Below are positions 10,092 to 23,700 of a stretch of DNA of 64,000 nt, one piece after another. Each line of letters starts with the position of its first letter. Position 1 is the first letter of the stretch. The notes below the pieces were generated by a model. That model had not been told where the DNA came from. It did no database searches and was given only the letters and a program-made list of their open reading frames with translations. The stretch is from Uloborus plumipes (taxonomy: Eukaryota; Arthropoda; Arachnida; Araneae; Uloboridae), in the NCBI GenBank assembly GCA_038373865.1, contig JAXGGA010002909.1, positions 48,223 to 112,222 of the forward strand. Reading direction: 5' to 3'. A program made the translations under genes and the position numbers.

Positions 10092-12327
10092 TGGAGCGAA
10101 AAATCAAAGTTTTATTTTCGAATCGTAATAGTGCGGAAAAGTTGCGATTGGTGAAGACTTACAAAACAAAACAAAAATTTTTGAAATCGGATAATATCTT
10201 CCGATCCCGCAACGAGCCTGAAATTTTGAAAAAATTAAATTTTCATGTGTTTTTAGCGATTTTTTAAAATTTTTGTTTCAATGTTTTATTTTTATACTCT
10301 TGGACGGAAAAGTTACGATTGGTGAGGCCTTCTGAAATTGTAAGAAATATATTGAGATCGAATATCTTCTGATCCAGGAACAAGCCAAAAAAAACCCAAA
10401 AAAATGGATATTTTCAGCTTTTTTGGGGGGATTAAAAAAAGTTTTAAAAACTGTTCTCATTTTTTTTCTTCTTCTTTTTTACCCGGTATCATAGCGTAAA
10501 GAATTTTAAAAAGTACTATATTACTCTTAAACATTAATTTTTTTCTTGATTTTTTAGGTATCTTCTAAACATGCAAAACTACCATTCTTTACAACAATGA
10601 AACATTTTCAAATAATAGAAACTGTTACCTAACCTGACTGACTACCCACAGAATCCTTTAACATTAATTTAATTAAAAACTAATTTTTGTTCGGTCTTTA
10701 AAATTAAACCTAGTTAGGTGAGGTAGTGTACAGAATGAGACTGCAAAAGGCAAGTAAAAATTAAGAAACTAACATATAATGAGGTAGGTATTAAAATAGT
10801 TTATCGTTTAGAGATAAAAAATATTGTTCATCTGAGTGAGTATTTTTTTCAGTGGATCTTTGTACTGAAAAAGTTACGCAAATTTTATTAATAGGCATGG
10901 GTAAAAAAATTTATGTAAATGTTATCTATTATTTGTTGCTTTTTAGTTGCTTAAAGTTTGCTGTAAGGTTATGGTTTTTCCTACAGTAACACAGTCCCAA
11001 GCAAAGTGGGGCAAGGTGTAACAAAAATTAAGGATTGGAAAGCATTTGACAAGGAGAGGGCGCTGCGGGGAAGGCCTGCCCCACACACCCTTATTAGCTT
11101 TATGCAAAAATATTAAAACATGTTATCATGAAAACTGAACATTTGAAACACGATTGAAGAGAAACTTGTGCTTAAAAGGTTACTGTAGAGCATCTCGGTG
11201 ATGATTTTGGAACACATTTGATGTGAAAGCCATAAATATAATGAATTTATTAGTCTAGAAGACAAAACAAATTTTAGATTTTGTTGATTTCTAATTTTTC
11301 ATACACAAAATTATTTTTAAATAAAAAACAAAACCGCCATTGAATACATAATATTTACGTACAACTTCTTACCCATACCTATTAATTAAATTTGTTCAAC
11401 TTTTTCAGTACAAAAATCCACTGAACAAAACACTCACTCATAAGATGAACAATATTTTTTATCTCTAAACGATAAACTATTTTAATACGTACCTCATTAT
11501 ATGTTAGTTTCTTAATTTTTAATTGCCTTTTGCAGTCTCATTCTATACACTACTTAACCTAACTAGGTTTAATTTTAAAGACTGAACAAAAATTAGTTTT
11601 TAATTAAATTAATGTTAAAGGATTCTGTGGGTAGTCAGTTAGGTTAGGTAACAGTTTATAGAAGGCACAGACTTCAAAAGGCGGTTAAGAAATTGTATAT
11701 AATTAGTTAGGTATTAAAATTGTTTATAGTTTAGTGATTAAAATTAGCGTTTATTTTGCGCGTGGGTGTTTTATTTAGTGGGTTTTTGTACTGGATTGTA
11801 GAAATTTTGGAAAATATTTTATAATTTTCTATTATTTAAAAATGTTTCATTGTTGTAAAGAATGGTAGTTTTGCATGTTTAGAAGATACCTAAAAAATCA
11901 AGAAAAAAATTAATGTTTAAGACTAATATAGTTCTTTTTAAAATTCTTTACGCTATGGTACCGGGTAAAAAAGAAGAAAAAAAAACGAGAAATTTTTTTA
12001 AATTTTTTTAATCCCCCCCAAAAAAGCTGAATATTTCCAATTTTTTGGTTTTTCTGGCTTGTTCCTGGATCAGAAGGTATTATTCGATCTCAATATATTT
12101 TTTAAAATTTCAGAAGGCTTCACCAATCGTAACTTTTCCGTCCAAGAGCATTAAAATAAAACATTGAAACAAAAATTTTAAAAAATCGGTAAAAACACAT
12201 GAAAATTTTCATTTTTTCAAAATTTCAGGCTCGTTGCGGGATCGAAAGATATTATCCGATTTCAAAAATTTTTGTTTTGTTTTGTAATTCTTCAACAATC
12301 GCAACTTTTCCGGTTGTTTTCGCTCCA
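10092..12327. repeat. 2.2-kb foldback: long inverted repeat
   Basis: The left arm (about 10092-10930) is matched by the inverted right arm (about 11345-12327). Shared blocks include TTTTTGTTTTGTTTTGTAA (right arm), CCTAAAAAATCAAGAAAAAA, the AACCTAACTAGGTTTAA region and CCCATACCTATTAA. The spacer is about 415 bp. The right arm is longer because about 175 bp at 11658-11835 holds a diverged extra copy of the inner arm segment (compare 10735-10880). The arms are visibly diverged by scattered substitutions and small indels. It is probably a foldback or long-TIR DNA element; no target duplication was identified. Confidence 0.8.
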
Positions 12328-12330
12328 GGC

Positions 12331-12485
12331 TGCGTCACTGGGTTTCGTTTTCAAGGCGCGCTTTTTTTTGCTGTTGAATTTTTTTTATAAATTCATTAAA
12401 AATAATCATTGTGTTTTAAAATTATGTGACGATTGTGAAAGTTTGTGTTTTGTAATTCTCTTATCAATATCTAGGAGTCAAAGTA
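12331..12485 (+). repeat. Interspersed repeat, copy 1 (inverted copy at 17454-17602)
   Basis: GTCACTGGGTTTCGTTTTCA, then AAGGCGCGC and a T-run, continuing to TTGTGTTTTGTAA and a CTCTTATCAATA segment. The reverse complement of 17454-17602 follows the same order of blocks with moderate divergence. Confidence 0.6.
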
Positions 12486-12489
12486 GGAA

Positions 12490-13241
12490 TATTTAACTGG
12501 TTCAAACTTCCCTATTTTCTAGTTTCGAGAGAAAAAAAAAAAAGACTTGCTTCTAGTTATAGAAAAAAAAAACAGTTTAAACTAAAAATGAAGGATAGGT
12601 AATACTTTTTTCAAATAATTTCTTTATGCTTCTGAAAATATTTTAAAAACAAAATCTTCGGTGCAAAATAAAATAAATTTTAATTAATAAAAAAATGCAT
12701 GGATTTCACATTGCAAAAATTTATAAGAAAAAAAAGTGTTTTCCTTTAAAATATCTAGAAAAAAAATTGCATTAAAGCCTCTTGTGAAGAAAGAGTTTAA
12801 AAGCAGTTTAAATTAGAAAACTTAAACTGCCCGAAGAAAAACAAGGGGAAAAATGCTTTAAAAATGAATTATTGAATTTGGATCATGGCACCCATGCTTT
12901 TATTGATAGATAATTTTGAGTGGCATTTGCTCCAAAAAAAAAAAAAAACAGATAATAAAAAGTGGAATAATAAATTTCAGTTTCTGATTGTTATGTTTTA
13001 ACTCTTTCTCTCTTTTTTCTTTTATTGTTAATTATTCATAAATTACAATTGTAGAAACTATTAACATGGCAGAAAAAATAAAATAGAGTTTGAATTCGAG
13101 AGAGAGAAAAAAATAATGCTGTCGAAAAGTATGAAATCGAAATGCTTTAAAAAATATCAAAAATAAAATTTTTTAACAAAACTGACCTTTATACAGATTA
13201 TCTAATGCACACTTAAATGATAAAATACAACCCAAATATGT
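12490..13241. other. No gene recognised (A-rich low complexity)
   Basis: Dominated by A- and T-runs; nothing supportable apart from the tRNA gene that follows. Confidence 0.5.
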
Positions 13242-13328
13242 CCGTCGATAGCTCAGTTGGCAGAGCGGTGGACTGTAGCTGGTTAAACAGATATCCATAG
13301 GTCGCTGGTTCGACTCCGGCTCGACGGA
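13242..13328 (+). tRNA. tRNA-Tyr (anticodon GUA) with 14-nt intron
   Basis: The acceptor stem CCGTCGA pairs with TCGACGG; discriminator A is at 13328. The D arm is GCTCAGTTGGCAGAGC. The anticodon arm is GTGGA-CTGTAG...A-TCCAT, with the GTA anticodon at 13275-13277. The T arm contains GGTTCGACTCC. A 14-nt intron (13279-13292) follows the base 3' of the anticodon, the canonical site for eukaryotic tRNA-Tyr introns. Removing it leaves 73 nt. Internal A box TAGCTCAGTTGG (13249-13260) and B box GGTTCGACTCC (13307-13317) match RNA polymerase III consensus. All stems are intact, so it is probably functional. Confidence 0.96.
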
Positions 13329-13336
13329 AGATGTCA

Positions 13337-13345
13337 TTTTTTTTT
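13337..13345 (+). terminator. RNA polymerase III terminator of tRNA-Tyr
   Basis: A run of nine T begins 8 nt after the tRNA 3' end, the usual Pol III stop signal. Confidence 0.85.
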
Positions 13346-14598
13346 CTACCGCAAAATGTGCGCAGCTATGATTTAAACTGTTAGTCGTTTACGTGTATAA
13401 AAATTTTCGTTTCTTTCGTGCAAATATTTAACTGTTTCATTCGGAATAATTTTAACGAATATGAAACTTTGGTGCGATCCAGTAAAAAAATAAACTCTGT
13501 TTTTCTAATTCAAACTAAGATGAACTTAAAAAAAATATTTTTAAAAAACCAAAGCGTTTAGTAAAATGTTTTTTTTTTTCGTTTTTTATTCAAGAACTAA
13601 AACTTTTTTTTTCTTTAAAGCAACTGGGACATTAGTCAAGTACTCTTCTTTAAAAATATTGAAATAAATACCCCCCCCCCCCCTCGCCCAATTTTTGGCT
13701 AGCCACTTCTGTTTTAAAAATAAATATTTTTCTTATGATCATGAAATAGAAAAACTAAAAAATATGTGCAATTGTTATATTCCAAACCTTTCACGTATGA
13801 ATGCAATATTTTTCAATTTTTATTGATCTACTGTCGTTGTTTTCTCAATTTATTTTCAGTCCAATATTTTTTTACTTCTTATCATTGGAAACCAGAAGTT
13901 AACAATCAGTTTGCATTGTACATTTCCCTTGAAAAACGTTTTGAATCTTTTAATCTTTTCGAAACAAACTAAACACTTTTGTACATTCGATATCGATACT
14001 TTAAAACCTCATGATTACTATGCAATACAGGAAGAACGAAAGAAAGAATGAATGATAAGCAACATAATTTGATCTTATCCAATATGAAAAAAAAAAAAAA
14101 AAAAAAAAGAATAAAAATGTGTTCAGTTTTTTTTCTATAAATCTAAAATAGTCTAATGCCATTGTTCAAAGGGAAATCACTGGACGATTGATTTACTTTT
14201 ATGTTTAGACACTAGATGACGCCACTAACAATTTTTTCTCTTCTTGCACACTGCCAACGCTTTGAATAAAAGTTTCCATACATTATAGCTGGATGAAAAA
14301 CAGAGTTCTCCAATGTATCAATTGGGAAATAATAATCAATAAGTGATATTTTTTTTCATTGCATGTCTGAAAAGAAATTTCAACAATATAGACTGGTTTT
14401 CTAAAATTCAACGATTGATTTTTATTATTTTCCATTCCCTCTTAGCAGTTTTGGCAACAATTGAGACCGGTGTCAATCGATGGATTTTAAAATATTTAAT
14501 TCATTAAACAAGTAATTAACAATAATTCATCAATTATTTCTTGATTTGCTAGAATAAAGACTGTTTAATCAACTTCATTTTGAAAAGCTGTAACATTT

Positions 14599-14740
14599 AT
14601 GGAGGACGTATTAAAATCAGTTGAACCAGTTAAAATCGATGAAGGGACATTTAAATATATTTTAGTGAAAGTTTATGATCCGGATAATGATGAAACATTC
14701 AAATATATCGTCCGAGGCGTCTCTTCAGCTGAATATCATG
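14599..14740 (+). CDS. PHPT1: PHPT1 coding exon 1
   Basis: Residues 1-47 plus one base of codon 48; donor GTATGC at 14741. It holds the catalytic histidine codon at its very end. Confidence 0.93.
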
Positions 14741-17700
14741 GTATGCATTTTTTGTTGCGTTAAATTCTTTTCAACAATGAACAATTGAACAAAAAGAGCA
14801 AGACGCTGGGGTTTTTAGGAAATAAGTGTTTGCAGAAGTAAACATTCATAGGGTGGGTCGGGATAATTTGGGTACAAATTATATTTTATTGAATAAAATG
14901 AAAACTAATCATTTGAGACACCTACAAAACTTCACAGTTATAAACATCCTCCATACCTATGAAATTATACTGAAAAAATGTTTCCAACACTCTTATTAAA
15001 ATTGATAAAAAATAAATTCGCTTTTTTGAAAACGGCAATGTAATGCAAACCAACTACTTCCAAATAGTGTTGCAAATTAATCTCTCACTCTATGTTTTTC
15101 AAATTTAGATGTGTAGACATTACATATGTTTACTTTAATTTGTCATTGAATGGAAACATTTATCATTATTTTATTAGTTTTCGTGTAATTAATGATTTAA
15201 AAACATGGGGTAATTTGGGTATACAGTTAATTTACATATCAGAAGGACAAATAATTATTTTATTGGACTACAAAACAGGAATTTATGTGCCTCCTAACTA
15301 CCTGAGGTTATAAATGCTGCTATAATATACTTATATCTCTATTAAAACAAATACTGCCCAGTCAATAATCGATTTGTCATTTTGTGCATTTTATGTATTC
15401 GTTACTTCGAGTTTGCTTTATTTGTAGCCTGGAATTTGTCTTAATACTAATAAAAATTAGTTTTTATATTATCTCATTATTTATATTATACCTACAGACA
15501 ACATAAGTTTGAAAAAATTAAGTAGGGTAGTTGCTAAAACCAGACTTAGCTCTCTAACCATTACTATACCCAAATTCCCCCATCCACGAGGTAATTTTGG
15601 TTTTGTGAAACTTAATTAGCCATTAATATACAAATGGATCTATTAACTTAAAATTTATTAAAAACTATTCTAGAAAGTCACAATGCTAAGCTGAAACAAG
15701 AAAAAGAAAAATTAGTATACATTTTTTACAGGACTGGGAAGCTCAAAGTAGGTCATTTTTATACCCAAATTACGCCGACCCACCCTAGAAATTAAAGTAT
15801 ATTGCTTTCATAATAATAATATGTTTTGTCCCTGTACATTTTTGAACTATAAAAATGTTGATAGTTTCAGTCACACGTATTTTGCATAGTATTATCAGCC
15901 CCTTTTTTCAGTTTTTATTTCAAAACTTACGCGTGAAATTTTAGTCCATTTTAACCTAACAGACAACTTGGACAGTTAAAGAAAAGTATCATTTACACTT
16001 AATTTAAATGGTTTATAGGGGGGGGGGGAATCCACATTGTGCACCCAACATAAAATATAGTGCATTTACTTTCTTGGTAACATGTAATTTGTTCTGCAAG
16101 CTGTTATTAAGTGTACTTCTGCAGAAAAACTTTCAATCTGCTGTTTGGCAGAGGTGTCATCTTACAGGGTTGCAAAAAACCCACCTGCCCAAAATACCCC
16201 ACCCAGGTTTTTTTGGGTGAAACCCACTCTAAAAAACCCAATAAAACCCGCACAAAAGCGGGTTTTATTATGTTTTTTAAAATTAGTGAGTTTTATTTCA
16301 TATTCAGCATTTTTTATGTTAGATTTTATCCATTGGATTTAAAAAAGTTACCCTACCTATTGAAACTTATACGTCTACCCATGAAATGTATATATAAAAC
16401 ACTAAGGCAATTTCTTTTCTGCCGATGCCAACAATTGTTTTGTTTACAGTTGCGATGGCCTCAAGCAATATTACAGGAAAAGAAGATAATCTTACAAAAT
16501 ACATTTTAAAATGTTACATCTTCATCCTAATAACTACGAAAATTGAGCACAAATTATTACTAAATATCGTTACATTTCATTATTTTTTTTTTACATTTAT
16601 CTATGATGTAACTTAGGTGGTGGTAGCACAATAAAAAAGTATAAACTAATCCTTTAAAGTAATTTCTAAATGTTATTTGTTACTTTGTCTTTTATGATGA
16701 TTTATTTATATTATTTAAATGCAAATTAATTGCATAATAATTAATTAATTAAGACAAAAATAAAAATCAACATTCTTAATTAATTTTTTAAACATAGAAA
16801 TCCTCCCCCCCCCCCCCCCCCCACCCTTCCCTTTTTCAACAAGCAAAAGAAACAATAAATCTAAAAAAACCCAATAAAACCCGCCCAGGTTGGGGTTTTT
16901 GAAAAAAAAAAAAAAAAACGGGTTTTTTGCAACCCTGTGTCTTCAGGGCATTGAAAGGCTTGAGCACCCCCCCCCCCCCCCCAAAATGGTTTGGGACCTC
17001 CAGACTAGATATCTGTGACGAAATAAAGCTGTTTATCTCCGCCCCCCCTCTCTTTTGATTTTATGGCATTGAGGCCTAAAATGCTTATATGCTTAAATGC
17101 ATTTCCTTTTCCTTATTCAGGCACTATTTTTTAAATCCATTTATATGGTCATGTATTCTATGATAGAAAAAAAAGGTAAGCAACAAGAATTCAACTATGG
17201 TTCAGTTATTCAATAAACTGCTTTAGATACCTTCTTTTATGTTGTATGTAGTGGTCAAATTATGTAGTTTGATATTTTAATTTTAAATTAATTAATTTAT
17301 TAAAAAAAAATTTTTTTGCACACTGCAGATAAATCTAATTACAATTGCAAAAATTCAGTAAAAGAAATTTTTCAACAGTTAAAACAAATCATACATTAAA
17401 AATATTAGAATATAGAGACTTAAAATAGGGTAGTTGTGACCTATTGAATATCCCTTTTTTAACTACTAGCTATTGTTAAGAGGCTTACAAAACACAAAAA
17501 TTCACCATTGCCAAATTTTAAAACACAACGGTTGATTCTTAATGATTTTTTTAAAAACCCAAGCGCAAAAAAAGTGCGCCTTGAAACCGAAACCCGTGAC
17601 GTCAGATGGCAGTAACTTTCAGCCTTTCAGCCATAAAAATTGGATTTTTGCTATATTATCGTTTCATTGCGGGATTTTCTCCTTCCGTAATCAATACCTT

Positions 17701-20700
17701 AAAGTCTACTAATTCACTATTTAAAACTGGATTTATCAAAGAGCAATCCAATACCCTGCTAGGGGTGATTGTTTTGATATTTTTTGGCGAAATCCGTAGT
17801 CAAATTTTTAGAACGCATCACTTGGCGAGAAAAAAAATTACGGCAGTGCAGAGCGAACAACAGTGCGGAAGCCGGAGAAACCGGTTTCTCGAGCTCCTCG
17901 CATCTAAAGCTTCTCGCTCTTTCTTCGCCTTAATGGAAAGTTCAAAAGCGCCAACGAGTGCCCAGTGACGTCACAGCAGCTTGAAATTTAAAAATTATTT
18001 TAAAAAAAACTACTTGTCGCAGCGCAAAAATTTTTTCGCCGTTGATGTTCATGTAGGTTGCTCTATCATATAAAAATAAAATTGAAAAATCGAAAACTTC
18101 CCTATTATAAAGTGACATATAAAAAATATCCAGATCATAACAATGAGTTTAAAAAAGGTTTTAAAATTTAAAAAAGACAAAAATTATCAATATTTAAATC
18201 TCGTAAAAACATGATTACATTAATGGTGTAGATTTGGTGCCGTTTGTGGAGCTTTTTTTATAAATTTAACAAAATAACTTATTAACTAAATAGTCAAATC
18301 TTCAAAAATCTCCAAGAACTTGAAGAATTGATGACTGAGCTGAAAACTTTGCTTTTGCCAACCTTCATCATCATCATTCTAAGAAAGTTTATATCGAGAT
18401 TTTAGCTTTTCTTGTAAAATTTTTCAACAGGAGATTTTCAACCTGGAGAAATATTAAACAAATGTTGTTCTAAAACTGAAGGTTGCAACACACAGAGTTC
18501 TACGAAGAAGATTTTGACATAGAAAGATTAATTTTATTCAGAAATATGTTGCTATACATTTGGGAGTCAAAAAACTATTGTTAAACCTACTGAAGATTTA
18601 GTATTTTTATTTTGAACAAACATGCCATTGAATTGGTTCTAGAAGTAATTTAACTGAAAACCATCTGTTTAACTATATACCTATTTCAACACGCATAACA
18701 AAAATAACAACCTCTTCTAAAATATGTTTCTGCAACTTGAGATGGCTAATATTTTCTCGGATAAAATATTGCTTAAATATTTTGATCTTCTGTAATTAAT
18801 AACAAAACCAAAATTTAATTTAAACCAAAGTTTTTACTCAAAAACAAAAAAACGAACCACATTTTCTTGAAAGTTACACATTGAAAATCTGCTCTCGTTC
18901 TGATACCCCTCCCCTTTTTGAACCTGGCGCTCGACTACCCCCTCTGATTTTTAAAACTTAGCACCACTGCAGGCAGGTATCTTTAACTTCTATGCAGGCC
19001 CGTGCCCAGGATTTGGAAAAAGGGAAAAAAATTTTTGGTGCTAAGTCATTTTGTCAACATAAAAAAACTCGTTTTATACAGTATCTTTTTTGATTTCGAG
19101 TTTACTTTGGATGAATCCTAGTTTAAGGTCCGGCGATAAATTATTAAATCTGGCAATCACAGAATTATCATTGGATGATTGGATTGTTTGGCGATTTTAA
19201 GCTAAATGATTGCAACCTTAAGCTACAGTCTGAAAAAAATCGCCAAGCCCAGACCCTAAAGTAGGATTTTACCTTTACTTTTTAAAAAAAAATCTTTTTT
19301 TTTCACCCTTTGCGTGTGTATATATCTATATATATATTTTTTTTTTTCGAATAAGTGGACAGTTTTTTTAAAGAGTAACAATCTCTGACACTAGAATTAT
19401 ACTGTAGTCTTAAGAAATATTACTGGAGAAAAATAAGAGAGAGATCCGGGGAAATTTTCAGAAACACTCCATTCTGGACTATCTTGTGGATGTTCGATTC
19501 CTTCCTCAGTCAGTAAAACACGATTGCAGGCCATTTCCAATAATGTGAAAGTGGAGAATCCAGGAATTCTTTCAAGCACATTTTTCAAAATTTCAATTCT
19601 AAAAATGCAATTTCTGACGGATTTCGAAGGGGTTTGGAGGCCTACCCCCGAAATTTTTGACATTTATTTCCAAAAAAAAGACGTGCTTTAAAGGTTCTGG
19701 GGAGGGGGGAACGAAGGGTTGGGAATGAAGTCTGTAAAACTACGATATTCACAGGAGAATCATACTTTTTTTTTCTAGGATTTCCTTTTATTTTTTAAAA
19801 TTTTTTTTTCTGCTTATTTAAACATTTTCTGGACCAACATTTCAGGAGAGAAAGGGGATGATCCCCCCCCCCCCTATTTACGCCACTGGTGATTTTGGGA
19901 AATTTTACTCGAAAATTGATTATAGTAGATAGTAGATACAAGGTTGAAATTTTTCACAAGATTTAAATTTTCGTATTCCGACAGACAGCAGTTAAAAATA
20001 TGTTGAAAAAAAAAAATAAAATAAAAAAGACTAAAAACTTTTATATAAAGTTTTAAAAAGACGAATGGTTTTGGGTAACTAATAGTTGAAAAAAATGTAA
20101 ATTTTTATGAGATCATTTTTTAAAAACATTTTTCTTCCAATTCAATTTTATTTTCACAAGGGGGATTAACTCCCCCCCCCTTGGAAACGGGCCTGCTTCT
20201 ATGACTACTCATTGAAAATTCTCATACGACTTACGTCGTAAAGTTTGAAATTTAGGCCCAGATCCCTAACCTGAATAGGCATCAACACCTAAAGTAGAAA
20301 GGCTGAGATTTGAACAGCTTAAAACAATGACCCCTCGTCCTGCTTTCCGTGCAAAAATCTAACCCTGCAACATTATTCATTTTAATAAATTTAAATAACT
20401 GAATCATGTCTCCTCTGGTTCTCCTTTGCTCAAGACCAGTGATTGGAAAAACTACATATTTTTCGTAGCGAACTACAACTACAACTACTTTCTTATAAAT
20501 GTAGCTAACTACAGCTACAACTACTTTTTCTTTAATGTAGCGAGCTACACTACTTTTGAAATGTAGTTGCTACTTCGCTACTTTTTAAAAAATAAATAAA
20601 TAACAAGAATACGCCGTTTGAGGATCGACCGAAAAAATTCGAAAAGTGGTTTAGATTAAAAAATTACCTCATTCAAACATGGAATAAAAATAGAAATTGT

Positions 20701-23700
20701 CTTTGAATTTATTTGTTACTTTTCCTTTTTGTTCCTTCTTTTTGCTAAAATTTGTCCTTTTTAGATTTTTTTTACAATTTTTACGAATATTCGCAACAAG
20801 ACAAACCTTGTTTTTCCTTCGTTCTCTTTTTTTTTAAATTTTGTTCGTTTATTTATTTATTTATTTAATTTAAAAGTAGTTTTCAGAAATCGCTACTAAC
20901 TACTATTTTTTTGTATCGCGCTACTCACTACTCTACTTTTTTTTAAAAGTAGTGCGCTACACTACAAACTACTAAAAAATGTAGCTACTACAGTAGTTTC
21001 GCTACTTGTAGCGCGCTACTTCTACCACTGCTCAAGACTATACATATTAAGCATTCCAAGTCTGGAATCATGGTCTATAAATTAGAAAATCCATTTACTA
21101 ACCTTGTAGCCCTTATGCTGTAAGTCTTTTAATCACTTGAAAAGTATTTTCGATTTGATTTATTATTATTATTTTTTTATTTTTAACATTATTGTAGTTG
21201 TTGATACATTTATCCTATGACGGAGAAAATGATACTGTCTGTTTGCGTAATTATGCGCCTGGCAGCCATGGACGCTTCCATTTGAAAAAGGGGAGATCGG
21301 GTTGGGATGCGCACTTCCCGATGCCTTCAGTTTTTGTTCGCTTGCTACTTTCTCGTTGCATTTCCCCCCTATTTCGAGAAAGTCGAAGGAGACTCGGCGC
21401 ATGCGCAGATTCGACGGAGGTCTCGAGAAAAAAATGTTAGACAGTACAAGTGCAGTACCTATACTTCTTGGATTTTAGTGAAACTTGGTATAGTGACTCT
21501 TTATATCTATTCAATGTAGCATTAGGGTGGTCACAAAAAATCAATTTTCGAATTTCTTTTGCGGCACCCCCCTAAAATGTGCCAATGGGCTAGAAAATGA
21601 GATTTGCAAAGTTTTAGCTTAATCGGATAATATTAACACGTGCCGCAAAGAGGGTAAAGTTAACAAAAACAGCGATTTTTAGCCAAAAATTGTAGTTTTT
21701 ACTTTGTAAAACCAAAACTACTGATCCTAGAAGCTTTATTTTGGTCTCATTTTGTAGGAAATTTTATTTTCTTCAACTCTAATCTTATTTAAAGTTTCGA
21801 AAAAAATGATTAAATATTTTTCAGAATTTTCACAAGTCAGGCTGCAACGCAAATCCTCGAAATTGCAAGTAACATGGAAAAAATTTTTTTCAACTAATCT
21901 TTTGAGGCACCCCCCTAAAATGTGCCAATAGACTAGAAAATAAGATTTGAAAAGTTTTAGCTTAATCGGATAATATTAACACGTGCCTCAAAGTGGGTAA
22001 AGCTACGAAAAACAGCGATTTTTAGCCAAAAATTGTAGTTTTCCCTCTGTAAAACCCGAACTATTCATCTTAGAAACTTTATTTTGGTCTCATTTTGTAG
22101 GAAAGTTCATTCTCGTTAAGTGCTATCCCATTCATTTTTGCTATCATGTCGAAAGTATTTATTTGGCATTTTTCAGGTTAAATCGTAGAGTATATCAAAA
22201 ATAAGAAATTTTCATGCAAAAACCTAAAAGCATTACAATATTCAATTACATTTATTTGCTTATTGTTGGATTTACTTTGTCAATTAAAAAAGGGGTATTT
22301 TCGCGGTACTTTAGAAATAAATGAAACAAATTTCTGTCTTAAAATAGAGGAATTAAGGGGTTAAGACGGAAAGCAAAGAGTTAAAATGACAATAAAAGCT
22401 TTAATGCCAGGGTTGGGTTTTTGACGTCAAAAACCAGTTTTTGACATGACGTGTCGAAAACTTGTTGAAAACCCGTCGAAAACCTGTCAAAAACGTCGAA
22501 AACGTCAAAAACCTGTCGAAAACCTATCTAAAACTCAAATACAATGGTTATTGAGATTTTTTATAAACATGTAAGGTTTCTCATCCTGAAAAATATTGAA
22601 TAAAAATTTATACATCTTATCAATCAAGTTTAATAAGCATTAAATTAATAAATTTAATGAAAATTATTTCTCATTCTTTTAAACTAACTTGTTTTACTGT
22701 GAAAAAAGTTAAATATTAAAACTTAAATCCAGCTTTTAAAGTAGTTTTGTTTAAATGTTTATATAACTATCAATTAGTTATCTTATCAATCAAGTTTAAT
22801 AAAAATTAAATTAATAAATTTAATGAAAATTAATTCATATTCTTTTAAATTAACTTGTTATGGAGTGAAAAAAGTTACAAATATTAAAACTTAAATCCAA
22901 ATTTTAGAGTAGTTTTGTTTAAATGTTTCAATAACTATCAATTAGTTATCTTATCAATCAAGTTTAATTAAAATTAAATTAATAAATTTAATAAAAATTA
23001 ATTTGCATTCTTTTAAATTAACTTGTTATGCTGTGAAAAAAGTTATAAATAAAAAACTTAAAACTGTTTTTAAAGAAGTTTTGTTTAAATCCAGTTTTGT
23101 TTATCCGCAAGTCAGAGAATTGCAAGTACAACTGAAGCCATTAGCAGATACCCTAAATATGGTACAAGGAGACGTTGTAACACTGACTGATGCCTGTCGA
23201 GCATGGCATTCCCTAGCAGAGGATTCTAGTCTTTCTCCACATCATGATGCTGTAATGAAACGCCTCTCTTCATATCTTCAACCGTTTCACTATTTGACGT
23301 ACCTAATGCACCCAATATATAAAGGAGAAATCCTAAATGATGAGCAAAAGGAAATAGCTCAAAAATGGTTGCTTGAAATCCAACCAAATTCTTTCGAGCA
23401 TTTAACTGCATTTGAAGCCGAATCTGCCCCTCATCCCGGTAGCTACTTTGCAGTTCAGAATATCCCAGCAAAAACATGGTGGAAAAGTTTTAAAAAAAGC
23501 AACATCTCTGCCGAATTTGTACAGCTGATGGTACAATTACATTCCAGCCCATGTAGCTCAGCGTCTGTCGAGAGAATCTTCTCGAGTTTCGGACTCGTAT
23601 ACATTCTAAACTTAGAAATAGACTTGGCGTCCAAAAAGCATCAAAACTGGTCTTTTGTTATCGTATGCTCCGCGGGAAAAACGATTTAGATTGGGACTTA

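Noticed and set aside
17606..17968. A 120-codon plus-strand open frame
   Set aside because: Lies in repeat-derived sequence with TGACGTCA motifs. Composition and lack of motifs do not support a protein.
23003..23100. The N-terminal 30 residues of the hAT-region open frame as transposase
   Set aside because: They are translated from the third tandem repeat, not from coding sequence.
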